From positions 186,001 through 250,000 of the forward strand of contig NZ_LMHT01000022.1 in NCBI RefSeq assembly GCF_001429025.1: DNA of 64,000 nt, in the 5' to 3' direction. The notes under the pieces are model-generated. The model saw only the letters and a list, made by a program, of their open reading frames with translations. It made no database searches and was not told the origin of the DNA. Shown here piece after piece: positions 6,955 to 16,193 of the stretch. The position numbers and the translations under genes were made by a program. This stretch comes from Phenylobacterium sp. Root700. Lineage in GTDB: Bacteria > Pseudomonadota > Alphaproteobacteria > Caulobacterales > Caulobacteraceae. The first letter of the stretch is position 1. Every line of letters begins with the position of its first letter.

Positions 6955-8241
6955 ATGGCGCAGACCAGGAAGACCAGGCCGGAGGAAACCTCGACCGCCA
7001 GGGCGACGCCCAAGGCGCCGACCAAGCGTGTCCTGAAACGTGAAGCGCTGCTGGCCCACGCCACGTCGCTGTTCAACCTGCGAGGCATCGCCGCGACGTC
7101 GCTGGCCGACATCGCGGGCGCAGCCGGCCTGACGCGGGCTGCGCTCTACTACTATGTCGATGATCGAGCCGAGCTGGTCTTCCAATGCTACCTGCGGGCC
7201 TGCGAGCAGACGGCCGAGGATCTGGCGCTGGCCTCCCAGGCCGCCGACGACGGACTGGGCCAGGTATTGGCCTTCGTCGCCAGCGCCACGGCTCCAGAGC
7301 GGCCGCCGACGGCGGTGCTCAGCGAGATCAACTACCTGTCCGGCGCGCACCGCGAACTGATCGAGACCGCCAACCGCCGCAACGCCGAACGCCTCACCGA
7401 GATGGTCGAACGTGGGACCCGAGACGGCAGCATCCGCCTGTGCGACGCTCGCGTCGCGGCGCAGTCGATCCTGGGGATGCTGGCCTGGGCCCAGCTATCC
7501 CCGCACTGGGTCCGCAGCCCCAAGGGCAAGGGTTTCCGCGTCAGGACCGCCGATGCACTGCTGGATCTTCTGAAGAACGGGATCGCCAAACAGGTCCGAA
7601 ACACCCCGCCCTGCCCGATCGACGCCGCGAGCTTCCTGCCCGGCCGCTTCAACGCCTTCGACAAGCGCGAAGCCGCGGAGATGAAATCCGCCCAGCTGGT
7701 GATGACCGCCTCGCAGATCTTCAACCGCGACGGCATCGAGGCCACGTCGCTGGACGATGTCAGCGCTGCGCTGGGGGCGACCAAGGGGATCGTCTACCAC
7801 TACATGCAGGACAAGACCGATCTGGTGGTCCGCTGCTACGAGCGCGGTTTCGACCTGTTCGAGGACTTCGCCAAGGCGGCCCGCAAGCACGGGGCCAACG
7901 GGCTCGAACGGGCGATGATCGGCGTCCACCTCAACAGCCAGGCCCAGGCTGGCGAGCTGTCGCCGCTGATGCCGCAGCCGGGGCTCGACTCGCTGCCCTC
8001 GCCGCATCGCGAGGCCCTGACCAAACGCGCCAACGCCCTGCGCGGGCAGTTCGCCGCCTTCCTGCGGCAGGGCGTGGCCGACGGCTCATGCCGCCCCTGC
8101 GATGTGCCGGTCCTGGCCCAGGTCGGCGCCGGCGCCTTCGGCCGGCTGCCCAAATGGATCACGCCGGAAGACGCAAACCACCCGCGTCGGTTCGGCGACG
8201 AGATCGTCTCCCTCTTCACCCTAGGCCTGAAAGCGAGCTGA
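6955..8241 (+). CDS. Tandem TetR/AcrR regulator with two complete DNA-binding domains
   Basis: This 428-residue protein carries two TetR_N helix-turn-helix domains in one chain. The first is at about residues 25-75 (HATSLFNLRGIAATSLADIAGAAGLTR, then ALYYYVDDRAEL); the second is at about 242-295 (TASQIFNRDGIEATSLDDVSAALGATK, then IVYHYMQDKTDL). Each is followed by an all-helical ligand/dimerisation domain, so the chain is effectively a covalent TetR dimer. I chose ATG 6955 over 6910 because MAQTRKTRPEE begins a normal polar N-terminus. It is divergent from the TonB receptor and 2 bp ahead of the serine hydrolase gene, so it probably controls both directions through the intergenic repeats. The inducer is unknown. 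Confidence 0.88.
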   Translation: MAQTRKTRPEETSTARATPKAPTKRVLKREALLAHATSLFNLRGIAATSLADIAGAAGLTRAALYYYVDDRAELVFQCYLRACEQTAEDLALASQAADDGLGQVLAFVASATAPERPPTAVLSEINYLSGAHRELIETANRRNAERLTEMVERGTRDGSIRLCDARVAAQSILGMLAWAQLSPHWVRSPKGKGFRVRTADALLDLLKNGIAKQVRNTPPCPIDAASFLPGRFNAFDKREAAEMKSAQLVMTASQIFNRDGIEATSLDDVSAALGATKGIVYHYMQDKTDLVVRCYERGFDLFEDFAKAARKHGANGLERAMIGVHLNSQAQAGELSPLMPQPGLDSLPSPHREALTKRANALRGQFAAFLRQGVADGSCRPCDVPVLAQVGAGAFGRLPKWITPEDANHPRRFGDEIVSLFTLGLKAS

Positions 8242-8243
8242 CC

Positions 8244-9392
8244 ATGGCGAGCGACAACATCCACGGCGAGGTCGCCCCCGGATTCGAACCGGTCCGCGAG
8301 CGGTTCGCCGCGAACTTCACCCGCGACGACGTCCATCGCGAGATCGGCGCCAGCCTGGCGGTCTATCGCCGCGGCCAGAAGGTCGTCGACCTGTGGGGCG
8401 GACACCGTGACGAGGCCGCGACCGTCCCGTGGGCCCACGACACCCTGGTCAATGTCTGGTCCACCACCAAGGGCGTGACGGCCATCGCCCTGGCCAGACT
8501 GGTGGACCAGGGGCTGATCGACTACGCCGCGCCGGTCTCGAACTACTGGCCGGAGTTCGCGCAGGGCGGAAAGGCGGCGATCACGGTTTCCCAGCTGCTG
8601 TCGCACCAGGCCGGCCTACCAGGCTTCGTCGAGCCGACCTCGCTGGAGGACTTCTACAGCTGGGAGACGGTCACCTCACGGCTGGCCGCCCAGACACCGA
8701 TGTGGGAGCCGGGAACCAAGAACTCCTATCACGCCATGACCTTCGGCTTCCTGGCCGGCGAGCTGATCCGCCGGGTCAGCGGGCGCAGCGTCGGACGCTT
8801 CCTCGCCGACGAGATCGCCGAGCCCCTGAACGCCGACGTCCATATCGGCCTGGCGGAGCACGATGAGCCGCGCGTCGCGCCGCTGGTGGCGCCCAAGGAA
8901 GACGCCCCGTTCGATCCGGAGACGATGGCGCCCGAGGCGCTGGCGGCCGTGGCCAATCCGGCGATGACGCCGACCATCCCCAATGATCGGGCCTGGCGAG
9001 CCGCCGAGGTTCCAGCCGGCAACGGCCACGCCACCGCGCTGGGCCTGGCCCGCATCTACGGCGCCCTGGCCAACGGCGGCGCCCTGGACGGCGTGTCGAT
9101 CATGGGGCCCGCCACCATCGCCCAGCTCTCGGAGGTCCAGACCCGACGTGAGGACGTCATGCTGGGCTTCAAGCCGTTCTGGGGCCGCGGGGTCGGCCTC
9201 AACGACTCCGGCATCTTCGGCCCACGGCCCGACACCTTCGGCCACACCGGCTGGGGCGGATCGTTCGGCTGCGCCGACGTCCAGAGCGGCGTCGCCGTCG
9301 GCTATACGATGAACCAGATGGGCGCGGGCCTGGTCGGCGACGTCCGGGCGGTGGGGCTGTGCCAGACGATCTTTGCCTGCGCGGGTGACTAG
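8244..9392 (+). CDS. Beta-lactamase-fold serine hydrolase (EstB-like esterase)
   Basis: This 382-residue protein belongs to the class C beta-lactamase/penicillin-binding-protein fold. The nucleophile motif is S73-T-T-K76 (VWSTTKGVTAIA), the second catalytic element is Tyr162 (NSYHAMTFGF, a YxN-like site with Ala in the third place), and the KTG-equivalent is GHTGWGG near residue 335. No signal peptide is visible, so it is probably cytoplasmic, which argues for an esterase or amidase acting on a nutrient rather than an antibiotic-resistance enzyme. The ATG lies 2 bp after the regulator stop, so the two are co-transcribed. Likely role: hydrolysis of a compound brought in by the divergent TonB receptor (inference). 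Confidence 0.85.
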   Translation: MASDNIHGEVAPGFEPVRERFAANFTRDDVHREIGASLAVYRRGQKVVDLWGGHRDEAATVPWAHDTLVNVWSTTKGVTAIALARLVDQGLIDYAAPVSNYWPEFAQGGKAAITVSQLLSHQAGLPGFVEPTSLEDFYSWETVTSRLAAQTPMWEPGTKNSYHAMTFGFLAGELIRRVSGRSVGRFLADEIAEPLNADVHIGLAEHDEPRVAPLVAPKEDAPFDPETMAPEALAAVANPAMTPTIPNDRAWRAAEVPAGNGHATALGLARIYGALANGGALDGVSIMGPATIAQLSEVQTRREDVMLGFKPFWGRGVGLNDSGIFGPRPDTFGHTGWGGSFGCADVQSGVAVGYTMNQMGAGLVGDVRAVGLCQTIFACAGD

Positions 9393-9422
9393 GCCCCTCG
9401 TCAACCGCCCAGGAGCGCCTAT

Positions 9423-10445
9423 ATGGCGCTGATGGTTGATCTCTCGGTACTGGACCTCTCGCCCATCGTCGAAGGCGGCGACGCGGCGCAATCGCTGCGC
9501 AACACCCGCGATCTGGCGCAGCACGCCGAACGGCTGGGCTATCGCCGCTATTGGCTGGCCGAGCACCACAACATGACCGGGGTGGCCAGCGCCGCCACCG
9601 CCGTGGTGATCGGCCACGTGGCGGGCGGGACCTCGACCATCCGGGTCGGCGCGGGCGGCGTCATGCTGCCCAACCACGCCCCGCTGGTGATCGCCGAACA
9701 GTTCGGCACCCTGGCCGCGCTCTATCCAGGCCGCATCGACTTGGGCCTTGGCCGCGCGCCGGGATCGGACCAGGCGACCGCGCGCGCCCTGCGCCGCAAC
9801 CTAACCGGCGACATCGACCAGTTCCCGCGCGATGTCATCGAGCTGATGGACTATTTCAAGCCAGCCCAGCCGGGGCAGCTGATCCGCGCGGTGCCTGGCG
9901 CCGGGCTGGATGTCGATTTCTGGATCCTGGGCTCCAGCACCTACGGCGCGCAACTCGCCGCGGCGCTGGGACTGCCCTTCGCCTTCGCCTCGCATTTCGC
10001 TCCGACGCAGCTGGAGACGGCGCTCGCCATCTACCGCAGCCAGTTCCGGCCGTCAGAGCACCTGGCCGAGCCCTATGTGATGCTGGGGGTCAATGTGACG
10101 GCGGCCGAGACCGATGAAGAGGCCGAACGGCTCTTCACCTCGCTGAAGCAGGCCTTCATCAATCTGGGTCAGGGACGGCCAGGTCCGCTGCCGCGACCGG
10201 TCGATGATCCACACCGTCAACTGGACGAGATCGGCGGCGCGATGCTGCGTCAGAGCCTGAGCTGTTCGATTGTCGGGTCGCCGGATCGCGTGCGGCAGGG
10301 CCTGGCGGACTTCATCAAGCGCACCGGCGCGAACGAACTGATGGTCACCGCGCAGATCTATGATCACGCCGCGCGGGTTCGTTCATTTGCGATCACCGCG
10401 CAGGCGCGCGATGAACTCGCGCGCCCGGCGGCCGCATCAGTTTAG
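9423..10445 (+). CDS. Luciferase-like (LLM class) flavin-dependent monooxygenase
   Basis: This 340-residue protein has the features of single-component bacterial luciferase-like oxidoreductases of the YhbW group: [13 protein letters not shown] at the start, [28 protein letters not shown], and [14 protein letters not shown]. These proteins bind reduced FMN and insert oxygen into small organic molecules, or are paralogues of unknown activity. It is cytoplasmic and 30 bp downstream of the serine hydrolase, most likely in the same transcript starting at the double-TetR gene. An alternative start is ATG 9432 (MVDLSVL). Its stop overlaps that of the convergent YegP-like gene. Substrate unknown. Confidence 0.87.
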   Translation: MALMVDLSVLDLSPIVEGGDAAQSLRNTRDLAQHAERLGYRRYWLAEHHNMTGVASAATAVVIGHVAGGTSTIRVGAGGVMLPNHAPLVIAEQFGTLAALYPGRIDLGLGRAPGSDQATARALRRNLTGDIDQFPRDVIELMDYFKPAQPGQLIRAVPGAGLDVDFWILGSSTYGAQLAAALGLPFAFASHFAPTQLETALAIYRSQFRPSEHLAEPYVMLGVNVTAAETDEEAERLFTSLKQAFINLGQGRPGPLPRPVDDPHRQLDEIGGAMLRQSLSCSIVGSPDRVRQGLADFIKRTGANELMVTAQIYDHAARVRSFAITAQARDELARPAAASV

Positions 10446-10618
10446 GAGTTGTCTTCGGTCGGCGCTTCTGGACCGTTCTTCTTGATGGATTCGATGGCGT
10501 TCTGAGCGCTCGCCTTGGACGCATATCCCTCGGTCGCGAAGATCACTTCGCTATTGTACTTGAAGCGAACGCGAAACTCGCCGGCCTTGTCTTTGTAGAT
10601 CTCGAACTTATGCGCCAC
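10442..10618 (-). CDS. YegP-like DUF1508 small protein
   Basis: A 58-residue protein on the minus strand, beginning at GTG 10616-10618 and ending at TAA 10442-10444. It reads [20 protein letters not shown], then [20 protein letters not shown] and ESIKKNG. This is the one-repeat form of the YegP/DUF1508 fold: an F-x-I-Y-K-D start, R-V-R-F-K-Y strand and G-Y-x-S-K-x-x-x-x-x-x-I-x-S-I-K helix. These proteins are small, soluble and of unknown function. The stop codon overlaps that of the luciferase-like gene tail to tail. Family assignment is firm from the motif; function is not known. Confidence 0.85.
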   Translation of the reverse strand: MAHKFEIYKDKAGEFRVRFKYNSEVIFATEGYASKASAQNAIESIKKNGPEAPTEDNS

Positions 10619-10813
10619 TGGTCGTCTCCATTGGACCGTTGAACTTGGTCGCCCATCCCGAACGCAGACTTGGGCGCCGCCCGCCTCAGGTCAAGCCCGA
10701 TCGGGCCAGCATGGGATCGCCATACTACAGCCACGCTCCAACGACACTTTGCAGGCTTCGGGTCGCCTTCCTATCTAAAGGGCGCGACACCTAGCTATTT
10801 CAAGGAGCCTGTC

Positions 10814-11314
10814 ATGCGCGCCCTGCTCTTCGCCGCCTTCGCGACCCTGGCGCTGGTCGGTTCGGCCTATGCCGATCCGCTGTCCACCGTCTCGAGCGTG
10901 GAGGTCAAGCTCAGCCCCGAACTCCAGAAAAAGGCCACCGCCGAGTACGGCGTGAAAGAGGTCGATCGTCTGGCCGGCGAGCTCAAGAAGGATGTCGAAC
11001 GCGAACTGCAACGCACCGGCGTCCTGGCCGGCGGCAAGATCGAGCTGACCCTGATCGACGCCCGTCCGAACCGGCCCACCTTCAAGCAGTTGGGCGACCG
11101 CCCAGGTCTGTCCTTCGAGAGCTTCAGCACCGGCGGCGCCGCCATCGAAGGACGCGCGATCACGGTGGATGGCGTTGTCACGCCGATCCGCTACGACTGG
11201 TACGAAAACGACATCCGCCAGGCCCGGATGTCCGGCACGTGGTCGGACGCCTACATCGCCTTTGACCGCTTCGCCTACAAGCTGGGACGCGGCGCGACAT
11301 ACGCCCGCCGATAA
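10814..11314 (+). CDS. Small exported protein of unknown function
   Basis: This 166-residue protein begins MRALLFAAFATLALVGSAYA, a standard signal peptide cleaved before DPL. AAGGAG at 10802-10807 gives a strong ribosome site for ATG 10814, so the longer in-frame ORF from 10670 is rejected. The mature protein has a charged helical N-terminal part (YGVKEVDRLAGELKKDVERELQ), then beta segments (GKIELTLIDARPNRP) and a C-terminal WSDAYIAFDRFAYKLGRG. It looks periplasmic, perhaps a DUF3313/lipoprotein-like surface protein without the lipobox. It is divergent from the YegP-like gene. I do not recognise a characterised relative. Confidence 0.7.
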   Translation: MRALLFAAFATLALVGSAYADPLSTVSSVEVKLSPELQKKATAEYGVKEVDRLAGELKKDVERELQRTGVLAGGKIELTLIDARPNRPTFKQLGDRPGLSFESFSTGGAAIEGRAITVDGVVTPIRYDWYENDIRQARMSGTWSDAYIAFDRFAYKLGRGATYARR

Positions 11315-11400
11315 CACCGTTAGGCCTTGCCTCCCCGACCGGCGCGCGGTCTGATCCCGGCCGCGCACCGGACGCGTTGTATCCCGAGCGCACTTAGGGG

Positions 11401-12834
11401 ATGAGTAAGATGACCGCGAAGGCGGACCGGCGTTCCAACTGGACTTTGGCGGCGCTGGCCGCCCCATGTCTCCCACTGGCGGGCCTTGGCCTGCCGCTCG
11501 TGGTCTACCTCCCCGAATATTACACCAACCAGCTTGGCCTCAGCCTGGCCTCGGTCGGCGCGGCCTTTGGGGCCGTGCGCCTGCTGGACATGGCCTTCGA
11601 CCCCTATATCGGCGGGGTGATGGACCGCACCCGCTCGCGCTTCGGGCGGTTCAAACTGTGGTTCGCGATCAGCGCGCCGATCCTGATGCTGGCCTCCTAC
11701 ATGCTGTTCATGGCCAAGCCCGGGGTCAGCAGTCTCTATCTCTGGCTCTGGCTGCTGGTGGTCTATGCCGGCGTCTCGATCGCCGGCTTGTCGCAGCTGG
11801 CCTGGGCCGCCGTGCTCTCGCCGCAGTACGACCAGCGATCAAGGATCTATGGCTGGTGGCAGGCCGGCAACGTGGTCGGCATGATCCTGGTGCTCACCCT
11901 TCCGGCCCTGCTCCCGCTGCTGGGCTTCAAGGGGCACGGCTCGGGCGTACAGGCGATGGGGTGGTTCATCGTCATCCTGATGCCGATCACCGTCGCGCTG
12001 GCCCTCTGGAAAGTGCCCGAGCCGCAGGTGGTCTCCGAGGTCAAGAAGTCCGGCTTCCGCGAGTACCTCGCGCTCTTCAAACGCCCATCCGTGGTCCGCA
12101 TCCTGGTCGCCGATCTGCTGATCGGCACCGGCCCGGCGATCACCGGCGCCCTGTTCTTCTTCTTCTTTGGCCGAGTGAAGGGCTTCAGCCACGCCGAAGC
12201 CAGCCTGCTGCTGCTGATCTACTTCGTGGGCGGCTTGGTCGGCGCGCCGCTGTGGACGTGGCTTTCCTACAAGATCTCCAAGCACAAGGCGCTGGCCGTT
12301 TCGGGCGTCGTCTATGCGGGCCTGACCATGTGCTCGCTGATGATCCCCCAGGGCGCGATGCTCCCGGCGGCGGTGCTGATGTTCATGATCGGCGTTCCCT
12401 ACGCCGCCGGCGCCTTCCTGCTGCGGGCCATGATGGCCGACGTCGGCGACGAGGAACGGCTGGCCAGCGGCGTCGACCGCACAGGCCTGCTCTACGCGAT
12501 CCTCTCCGGTACGGTGAAGATCGGCTCGGCTGCGGCGATCTTCATCACCTTCCCGCTGCTTCAGCTGATGGGCTTCGACCCCAGGGGCCAAGGCGTGGAC
12601 ACCGGCCTGCAAGGCCTGGCCGTCCTGTTCGCAGCGGTTCCTGCGGGCATGTCGATCATCGCCAGCTTCATCGTCTGGAGCTTCCCGTTGACCGCTGAGC
12701 GCCACGCCGAGATTCGCGCGGGCCTGGCGGCGCGCGATATGAAGGAGCCCGGCCTCGCCGAGGCCGCGCCCGAAATGGGCTCCGAACCCCTGCTGACCAA
12801 AGAGATCAATGCCGCTGTCCGCCCCGCCGAGTGA
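11401..12834 (+). CDS. GPH-family (MelB-like) MFS cation:sugar symporter
   Basis: This 477-residue inner-membrane protein has about 12 membrane spans. The loop DPYIGGVMDRTRSRFGRFKLW (read with its flanks) is the signature of glycoside-pentoside-hexuronide:cation symporters (D-P-x-x-G-x-x-D-R-T-R-S-R-x-G-R), placed after the second span as in MelB. A second hallmark is ADVGDEERLASGVDRTGLLYA in the second half. It probably imports a sugar or glycoside with H+ or Na+. The start ATG at 11401 follows GGGG. It ends 26 bp inside the mazG gene. The only nearby sugar-related candidate is the PQQ/lactonase module 9 kb away, so the substrate is open. Confidence 0.85.
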   Translation: MSKMTAKADRRSNWTLAALAAPCLPLAGLGLPLVVYLPEYYTNQLGLSLASVGAAFGAVRLLDMAFDPYIGGVMDRTRSRFGRFKLWFAISAPILMLASYMLFMAKPGVSSLYLWLWLLVVYAGVSIAGLSQLAWAAVLSPQYDQRSRIYGWWQAGNVVGMILVLTLPALLPLLGFKGHGSGVQAMGWFIVILMPITVALALWKVPEPQVVSEVKKSGFREYLALFKRPSVVRILVADLLIGTGPAITGALFFFFFGRVKGFSHAEASLLLLIYFVGGLVGAPLWTWLSYKISKHKALAVSGVVYAGLTMCSLMIPQGAMLPAAVLMFMIGVPYAAGAFLLRAMMADVGDEERLASGVDRTGLLYAILSGTVKIGSAAAIFITFPLLQLMGFDPRGQGVDTGLQGLAVLFAAVPAGMSIIASFIVWSFPLTAERHAEIRAGLAARDMKEPGLAEAAPEMGSEPLLTKEINAAVRPAE

Positions 12835-13624
12835 CGAAAAGCCCATCGACCGACTGATCGCCATCATGGCGAGGCTGCGCGATCCCGATGGGGGCTGCGC
12901 GTGGGACCTGGAGCAGAACTTCGCGACCATCGCGCCCTATACGGTGGAGGAGGCCTATGAGGTCGCCGACGCCATCGAGCGCGGCGATCTCTCCGACCTG
13001 CGTGAGGAACTGGGCGACCTGCTGCTGCAGGTCGTCTTCCACAGCCAGATGGCGCAGGAAGAAGGCGCCTTCGCCTTCGACGACGTGGCCAACGCCATTT
13101 CCGAGAAGATGATCCGGCGCCACCCGCATGTCTTCGGGCCCGAGACCCAGCGCACCAGCGCCGAGCAGACCCATGCCTGGGAAATCATCAAGGCCCAGGA
13201 ACGGGCGACGAAGGGCAAGAACCAGAGCCTGTTGGACGACGTCCCCACCGGCCTGCCCGCGTTGACCCGCGCCGTGAAGTTGACCGCGCGCGCCGCCCGC
13301 GTCGGCTTCGACTGGCCCGACGTGTCCTTCGTCTTCGACAAGCTGCGCGAAGAGACCGCCGAGCTGCAGGCCGAGATCGCGACCCGCGACCGGGCCAAGA
13401 TGCGCGACGAGCTGGGCGACATCCTGTTCGTCTGCGCCAACCTCGCCCGCAAGCTCGACCTGGAGCCGGAGGACGCGCTGCGCTCCACCAACGCCAAGTT
13501 CGCCCGGCGCTTCCAGTTCATCGAGGCGCAGCTGGCCGCCCGCGGCAAGACCCCAGGCGACTCCGACTTGGCCGAGATGGACGCGCTCTGGGACGCCGCC
13601 AAGGCCGCCGAGAGGGCGGACTAG
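12809..13624 (+). CDS. mazG: MazG nucleoside triphosphate pyrophosphohydrolase
   Basis: This 271-residue, two-domain MazG hydrolyses NTPs/dNTPs to monophosphates and pyrophosphate, and cleans the nucleotide pool or tunes (p)ppGpp-linked stress. The motif EEAYEVADAIERGD followed by REELGDLLLQVVFHSQMA is the metal-binding E-x-x-E...E-x-x-D site of domain 1; domain 2 repeats it as REETAELQAEI...RDELGDILFVCANLA. CAWDLEQ near the start is the usual MazG opening (normally CPWDxxQ). The start overlaps the transporter gene by 26 bp. The gene is convergent with hflX and separated from it by a 10-bp-arm hairpin. Confidence 0.95.
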   Translation: MPLSAPPSDEKPIDRLIAIMARLRDPDGGCAWDLEQNFATIAPYTVEEAYEVADAIERGDLSDLREELGDLLLQVVFHSQMAQEEGAFAFDDVANAISEKMIRRHPHVFGPETQRTSAEQTHAWEIIKAQERATKGKNQSLLDDVPTGLPALTRAVKLTARAARVGFDWPDVSFVFDKLREETAELQAEIATRDRAKMRDELGDILFVCANLARKLDLEPEDALRSTNAKFARRFQFIEAQLAARGKTPGDSDLAEMDALWDAAKAAERAD

Positions 13625-13630
13625 ACCTCC

Positions 13631-13655
13631 GTCGTCATGGTTCCGCCATGACGAC
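13631..13655. repeat. Convergent-gap palindrome A (TCGTCAT...ATGACGA family)
   Basis: A perfect 10-bp inverted repeat, GTCGTCATGG / CCATGACGAC, with a 5-base loop, lies between the convergent stops of mazG and hflX. It is the shortest perfect member of a family with identical outer ends found in the other four convergent gaps. It has no T-tract, so it is not a typical intrinsic terminator. Confidence 0.75.
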
Positions 13656-13662
13656 GAACGGC

Positions 13663-14979
13663 CTAAAGCGGGCTTAGATCGACCTTCGGGAACTGCTGTT
13701 CGAACTGCCCAAGGGCTTGCGGATCCAGACGCACGGCGAGCCGCACGCCGCCCTCCTCGTCCTCGATCCGGTCCAGCACGCGGCCGTGCCGATAGAGCCA
13801 GGCCACCGCCGCGCCCTGCGCCGGGGTCGCATAGACCGAGACCGGCGGCGCATCGTCGACCATGCGGGCCACGGTCTCCAGCAGGGCTTCGCAGCCCTCG
13901 CCGGTGACCGCCGACAGCAGGACGGACGGCGGGTGGGACCGCCGCGCATCGCCCGCCAGATGCTCGCGGGCTTCCTCGTCGACCAGGTCGGCCTTGTTCC
14001 AGACCTCGATGACGTTGCGGTCGGCGACCTCGATCCCAAGCCGCGACAGCACGGCGCGCACGTCGGCGGCCTCGGCGTCGCTGTCCTCGCTGGCGATGTC
14101 GCGGACATGCAGGATGACGTCGGCCTCCTTCACCTCCTCAAGGGTGGCGCGGAAGGACTCGACCAGTTCGTGCGGCAGGTCGGAAATGAAGCCCACCGTG
14201 TCCGACAGGATCGCCGGCCGGCCGTCAGGCAGGTTCAGCATCCGCAGGGTCGGATCGAGGGTGGCGAACAGCATGTCCTCGGCCACCACATCGGCGTTGG
14301 TCAGCCGGTTGAACAGCGTCGACTTGCCAGCGTTGGTGTAGCCGACCAGGGCCACGGCCGGGAACGGGTGGCGCTGGCGGGCGCCCCGCTGAAGGTCGCG
14401 CGTGCGGCGCACCTCCACCAGTTCGCGCTTCAGCTTGCCGATCTTCTCGGCCAGCAGCCGGCGGTCGGTCTCGATCTGGGTTTCCCCAGGACCGCCCATC
14501 ACCCCGAAACCGCCGCGTTGGCGTTCAAGGTGGGTCCAGGTGCGGACCAGGCGCGAGCGCTCATAGGAGAGCCTCGCCAATTCGACCTGCAGGATGCCTT
14601 CACGGGTCCGGGCGCGGCGGGCGAAGATCTCCAGGATCATGCCGGTGCGGTCCATGACCTTCACCTGCCAGGCCTTTTCCAGGTTCCGTTGCTGGACCGG
14701 CGTCAGGGCGTCGTCGACGACAGCGACGTCGACATGGAGCTGAAAGCAGAGCTCCCCGATCTCGATGACCTTGCCGCTGCCGAACAGGGTGGCGGGCGTG
14801 CGCTTACGCAACGGCGCGGTGATCGCGTCGCAGATTTCGAGATCGAGGGCCTCGGCGAGGCCGACGGCCTCGTCCAGGCGCGCCTGAGCGCTCCGGGGCG
14901 AGCCGCGGCCGTCGCGTTGGGGATGGATGACAAGCGCCTTTTGAGGAGGCGCTTCACGATCAATGAGTTTTGAGGTCAA
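13663..14979 (-). CDS. hflX: GTPase HflX, ribosome-associated
   Basis: This 438-residue HflX has the N-terminal HflX-specific domain with the glycine-rich [19 protein letters not shown] linker, followed by the GTPase domain: G1 [13 protein letters not shown]3 DTVGFI, G4 NKAD. HflX binds the 50S subunit and splits stalled or heat-stressed ribosomes. It directly follows hfq, overlapping by ATGA at 14976-14979, the conserved hfq-hflX pairing of proteobacteria, so translation is coupled. Length and motifs are normal. Confidence 0.97.
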   Translation of the reverse strand: MTSKLIDREAPPQKALVIHPQRDGRGSPRSAQARLDEAVGLAEALDLEICDAITAPLRKRTPATLFGSGKVIEIGELCFQLHVDVAVVDDALTPVQQRNLEKAWQVKVMDRTGMILEIFARRARTREGILQVELARLSYERSRLVRTWTHLERQRGGFGVMGGPGETQIETDRRLLAEKIGKLKRELVEVRRTRDLQRGARQRHPFPAVALVGYTNAGKSTLFNRLTNADVVAEDMLFATLDPTLRMLNLPDGRPAILSDTVGFISDLPHELVESFRATLEEVKEADVILHVRDIASEDSDAEAADVRAVLSRLGIEVADRNVIEVWNKADLVDEEAREHLAGDARRSHPPSVLLSAVTGEGCEALLETVARMVDDAPPVSVYATPAQGAAVAWLYRHGRVLDRIEDEEGGVRLAVRLDPQALGQFEQQFPKVDLSPL

Positions 14980-15227
14980 TCCGCATCGTCTTCCGCGGGC
15001 TCATACAGCTGAACAGGCTGGGCCGGCATGATGGTGGAGATGGCGTGCTTGTAGACCAGCTGCGACTGGCCGTCGCGGCGCAGGAGCACGCAGAAATTGT
15101 CGAACCAGCTCACCACGCCCTGCAGCTTGACGCCGTTGACGAGGAAGATGGTCAGCGGCGTCTTCGATTTGCGCACGCTGTTCAGGAAGGTGTCCTGAAG
15201 GTTCTGTTTCTTTTCGTTGTTGGACAT
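14976..15227 (-). CDS. hfq: RNA chaperone Hfq
   Basis: This 83-residue protein has the Sm1 motif ([20 protein letters not shown], then [13 protein letters not shown]) and Sm2 motif ([11 protein letters not shown]). Hfq forms a hexamer that pairs small RNAs with mRNAs. ATG 15227 is preferred because [16 protein letters not shown] is the standard alphaproteobacterial start; the longer in-frame ORF would add 16 atypical residues. The C-terminal tail is short (PAEDDAD), typical of alphaproteobacteria. It is coupled to hflX and lies 101 bp downstream of the aminotransferase gene. Confidence 0.98.
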   Translation of the reverse strand: MSNNEKKQNLQDTFLNSVRKSKTPLTIFLVNGVKLQGVVSWFDNFCVLLRRDGQSQLVYKHAISTIMPAQPVQLYEPAEDDAD

Positions 15228-15328
15228 GGCTTGTCGCCCTTTTTTCTGGATCGGGGGGCAAGACGCCCCCCACACACACGAGTGAGGCTAGACCGACCCG
15301 CATCACGGGCGCAATCACGCCGGTCAGA

Positions 15329-16192
15329 TCAGATGGCTGTCGCCCTCGCACGCTCGATATAGAGGCGACGGAGCTTCATCGCCACCGGTCCGACGACGCC
15401 GTCCCCAACAGGTTTGTCGTCGACGGCGATGACCGGCAGCACCAGACTGCCGGCGCCGGTGATGAACGCCTCCCTCGCGGCGACCGCTTCGGCCGGCGTG
15501 AAGGGCCGCTCATCGACCTTCATGCCCTCTTCGCGCAGCACGTCCAGCAGGGTGTAGCGGGTGACGCCCCGCAGTATGTTGGCGTTGGTGTCGCGGGTCC
15601 GCAGCGCGCCGTCGGCGTCGACGATCCAGGCGTTGGACGAGGAACCCTCGGTGACGAGACCGAGCTCGTCGACGAACCAGGCTTCAGCCGCGCCACGCTC
15701 CTTGGCCGCCTGCTTGGCGAGCGCATTGGGCAGCAGGCCGACGGTCTTTATGTCGCACCGGCCCCAGCGGTTTTCCGGGGTGGTGACGACCTTCACGCCC
15801 TTGGCGGCCTTGGCCTCGCTCGCGGCGCGATCGACGGCGGAGACCGTGATTACGATGCTCGGCGGGATCGGCTCGTCGGGGAAGGCGTGGCCGCGCGGGG
15901 CGACGCCGCGCCCGACCTGCAGATAGACCAGGCCTTCGCTGACCCGGTTCCGACGCACGGCTTCGCGCAACACGATGGTCAGGGCCGCGCGGCTCATCGG
16001 CATGGGAATGCGCAGTTCGCCCAGGCTCCGCTCCAGACGCGCGAAGTGGCCTTCGGGATCGGCCAACTTGCCGCCGAACAGGGCCCAGACCTCATAGACC
16101 GCGTCGGCCAGCTGATAGCCACGGTCCTCGATGTGGACCACGGCCTGTCCGTGCCGAACGAACTGGCCGTTCACATAGGCGATACGCCCCAA
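15329..16192 (-). CDS. dat: Class IV PLP aminotransferase, D-amino-acid transaminase type
   Basis: This 287-residue enzyme belongs to the fold-IV (branched-chain/D-alanine) aminotransferases. The Schiff-base lysine is K149 in RCDIKTVGLLPNALAK, and the PLP phosphate-binding segment is VTEGSSSNAWIV. HIEDRGYQLADAVYEV near the start matches D-amino-acid transaminases more than IlvE, so it probably interconverts D-alanine/D-glutamate and 2-oxo acids for peptidoglycan. It lies 1 bp downstream of ntrX, an arrangement common in this group and probably co-transcribed. A branched-chain or aminodeoxychorismate lyase role cannot be fully excluded from motifs alone. Confidence 0.85.
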   Translation of the reverse strand: MGRIAYVNGQFVRHGQAVVHIEDRGYQLADAVYEVWALFGGKLADPEGHFARLERSLGELRIPMPMSRAALTIVLREAVRRNRVSEGLVYLQVGRGVAPRGHAFPDEPIPPSIVITVSAVDRAASEAKAAKGVKVVTTPENRWGRCDIKTVGLLPNALAKQAAKERGAAEAWFVDELGLVTEGSSSNAWIVDADGALRTRDTNANILRGVTRYTLLDVLREEGMKVDERPFTPAEAVAAREAFITGAGSLVLPVIAVDDKPVGDGVVGPVAMKLRRLYIERARATAI

Positions 16193-16193
16193 C

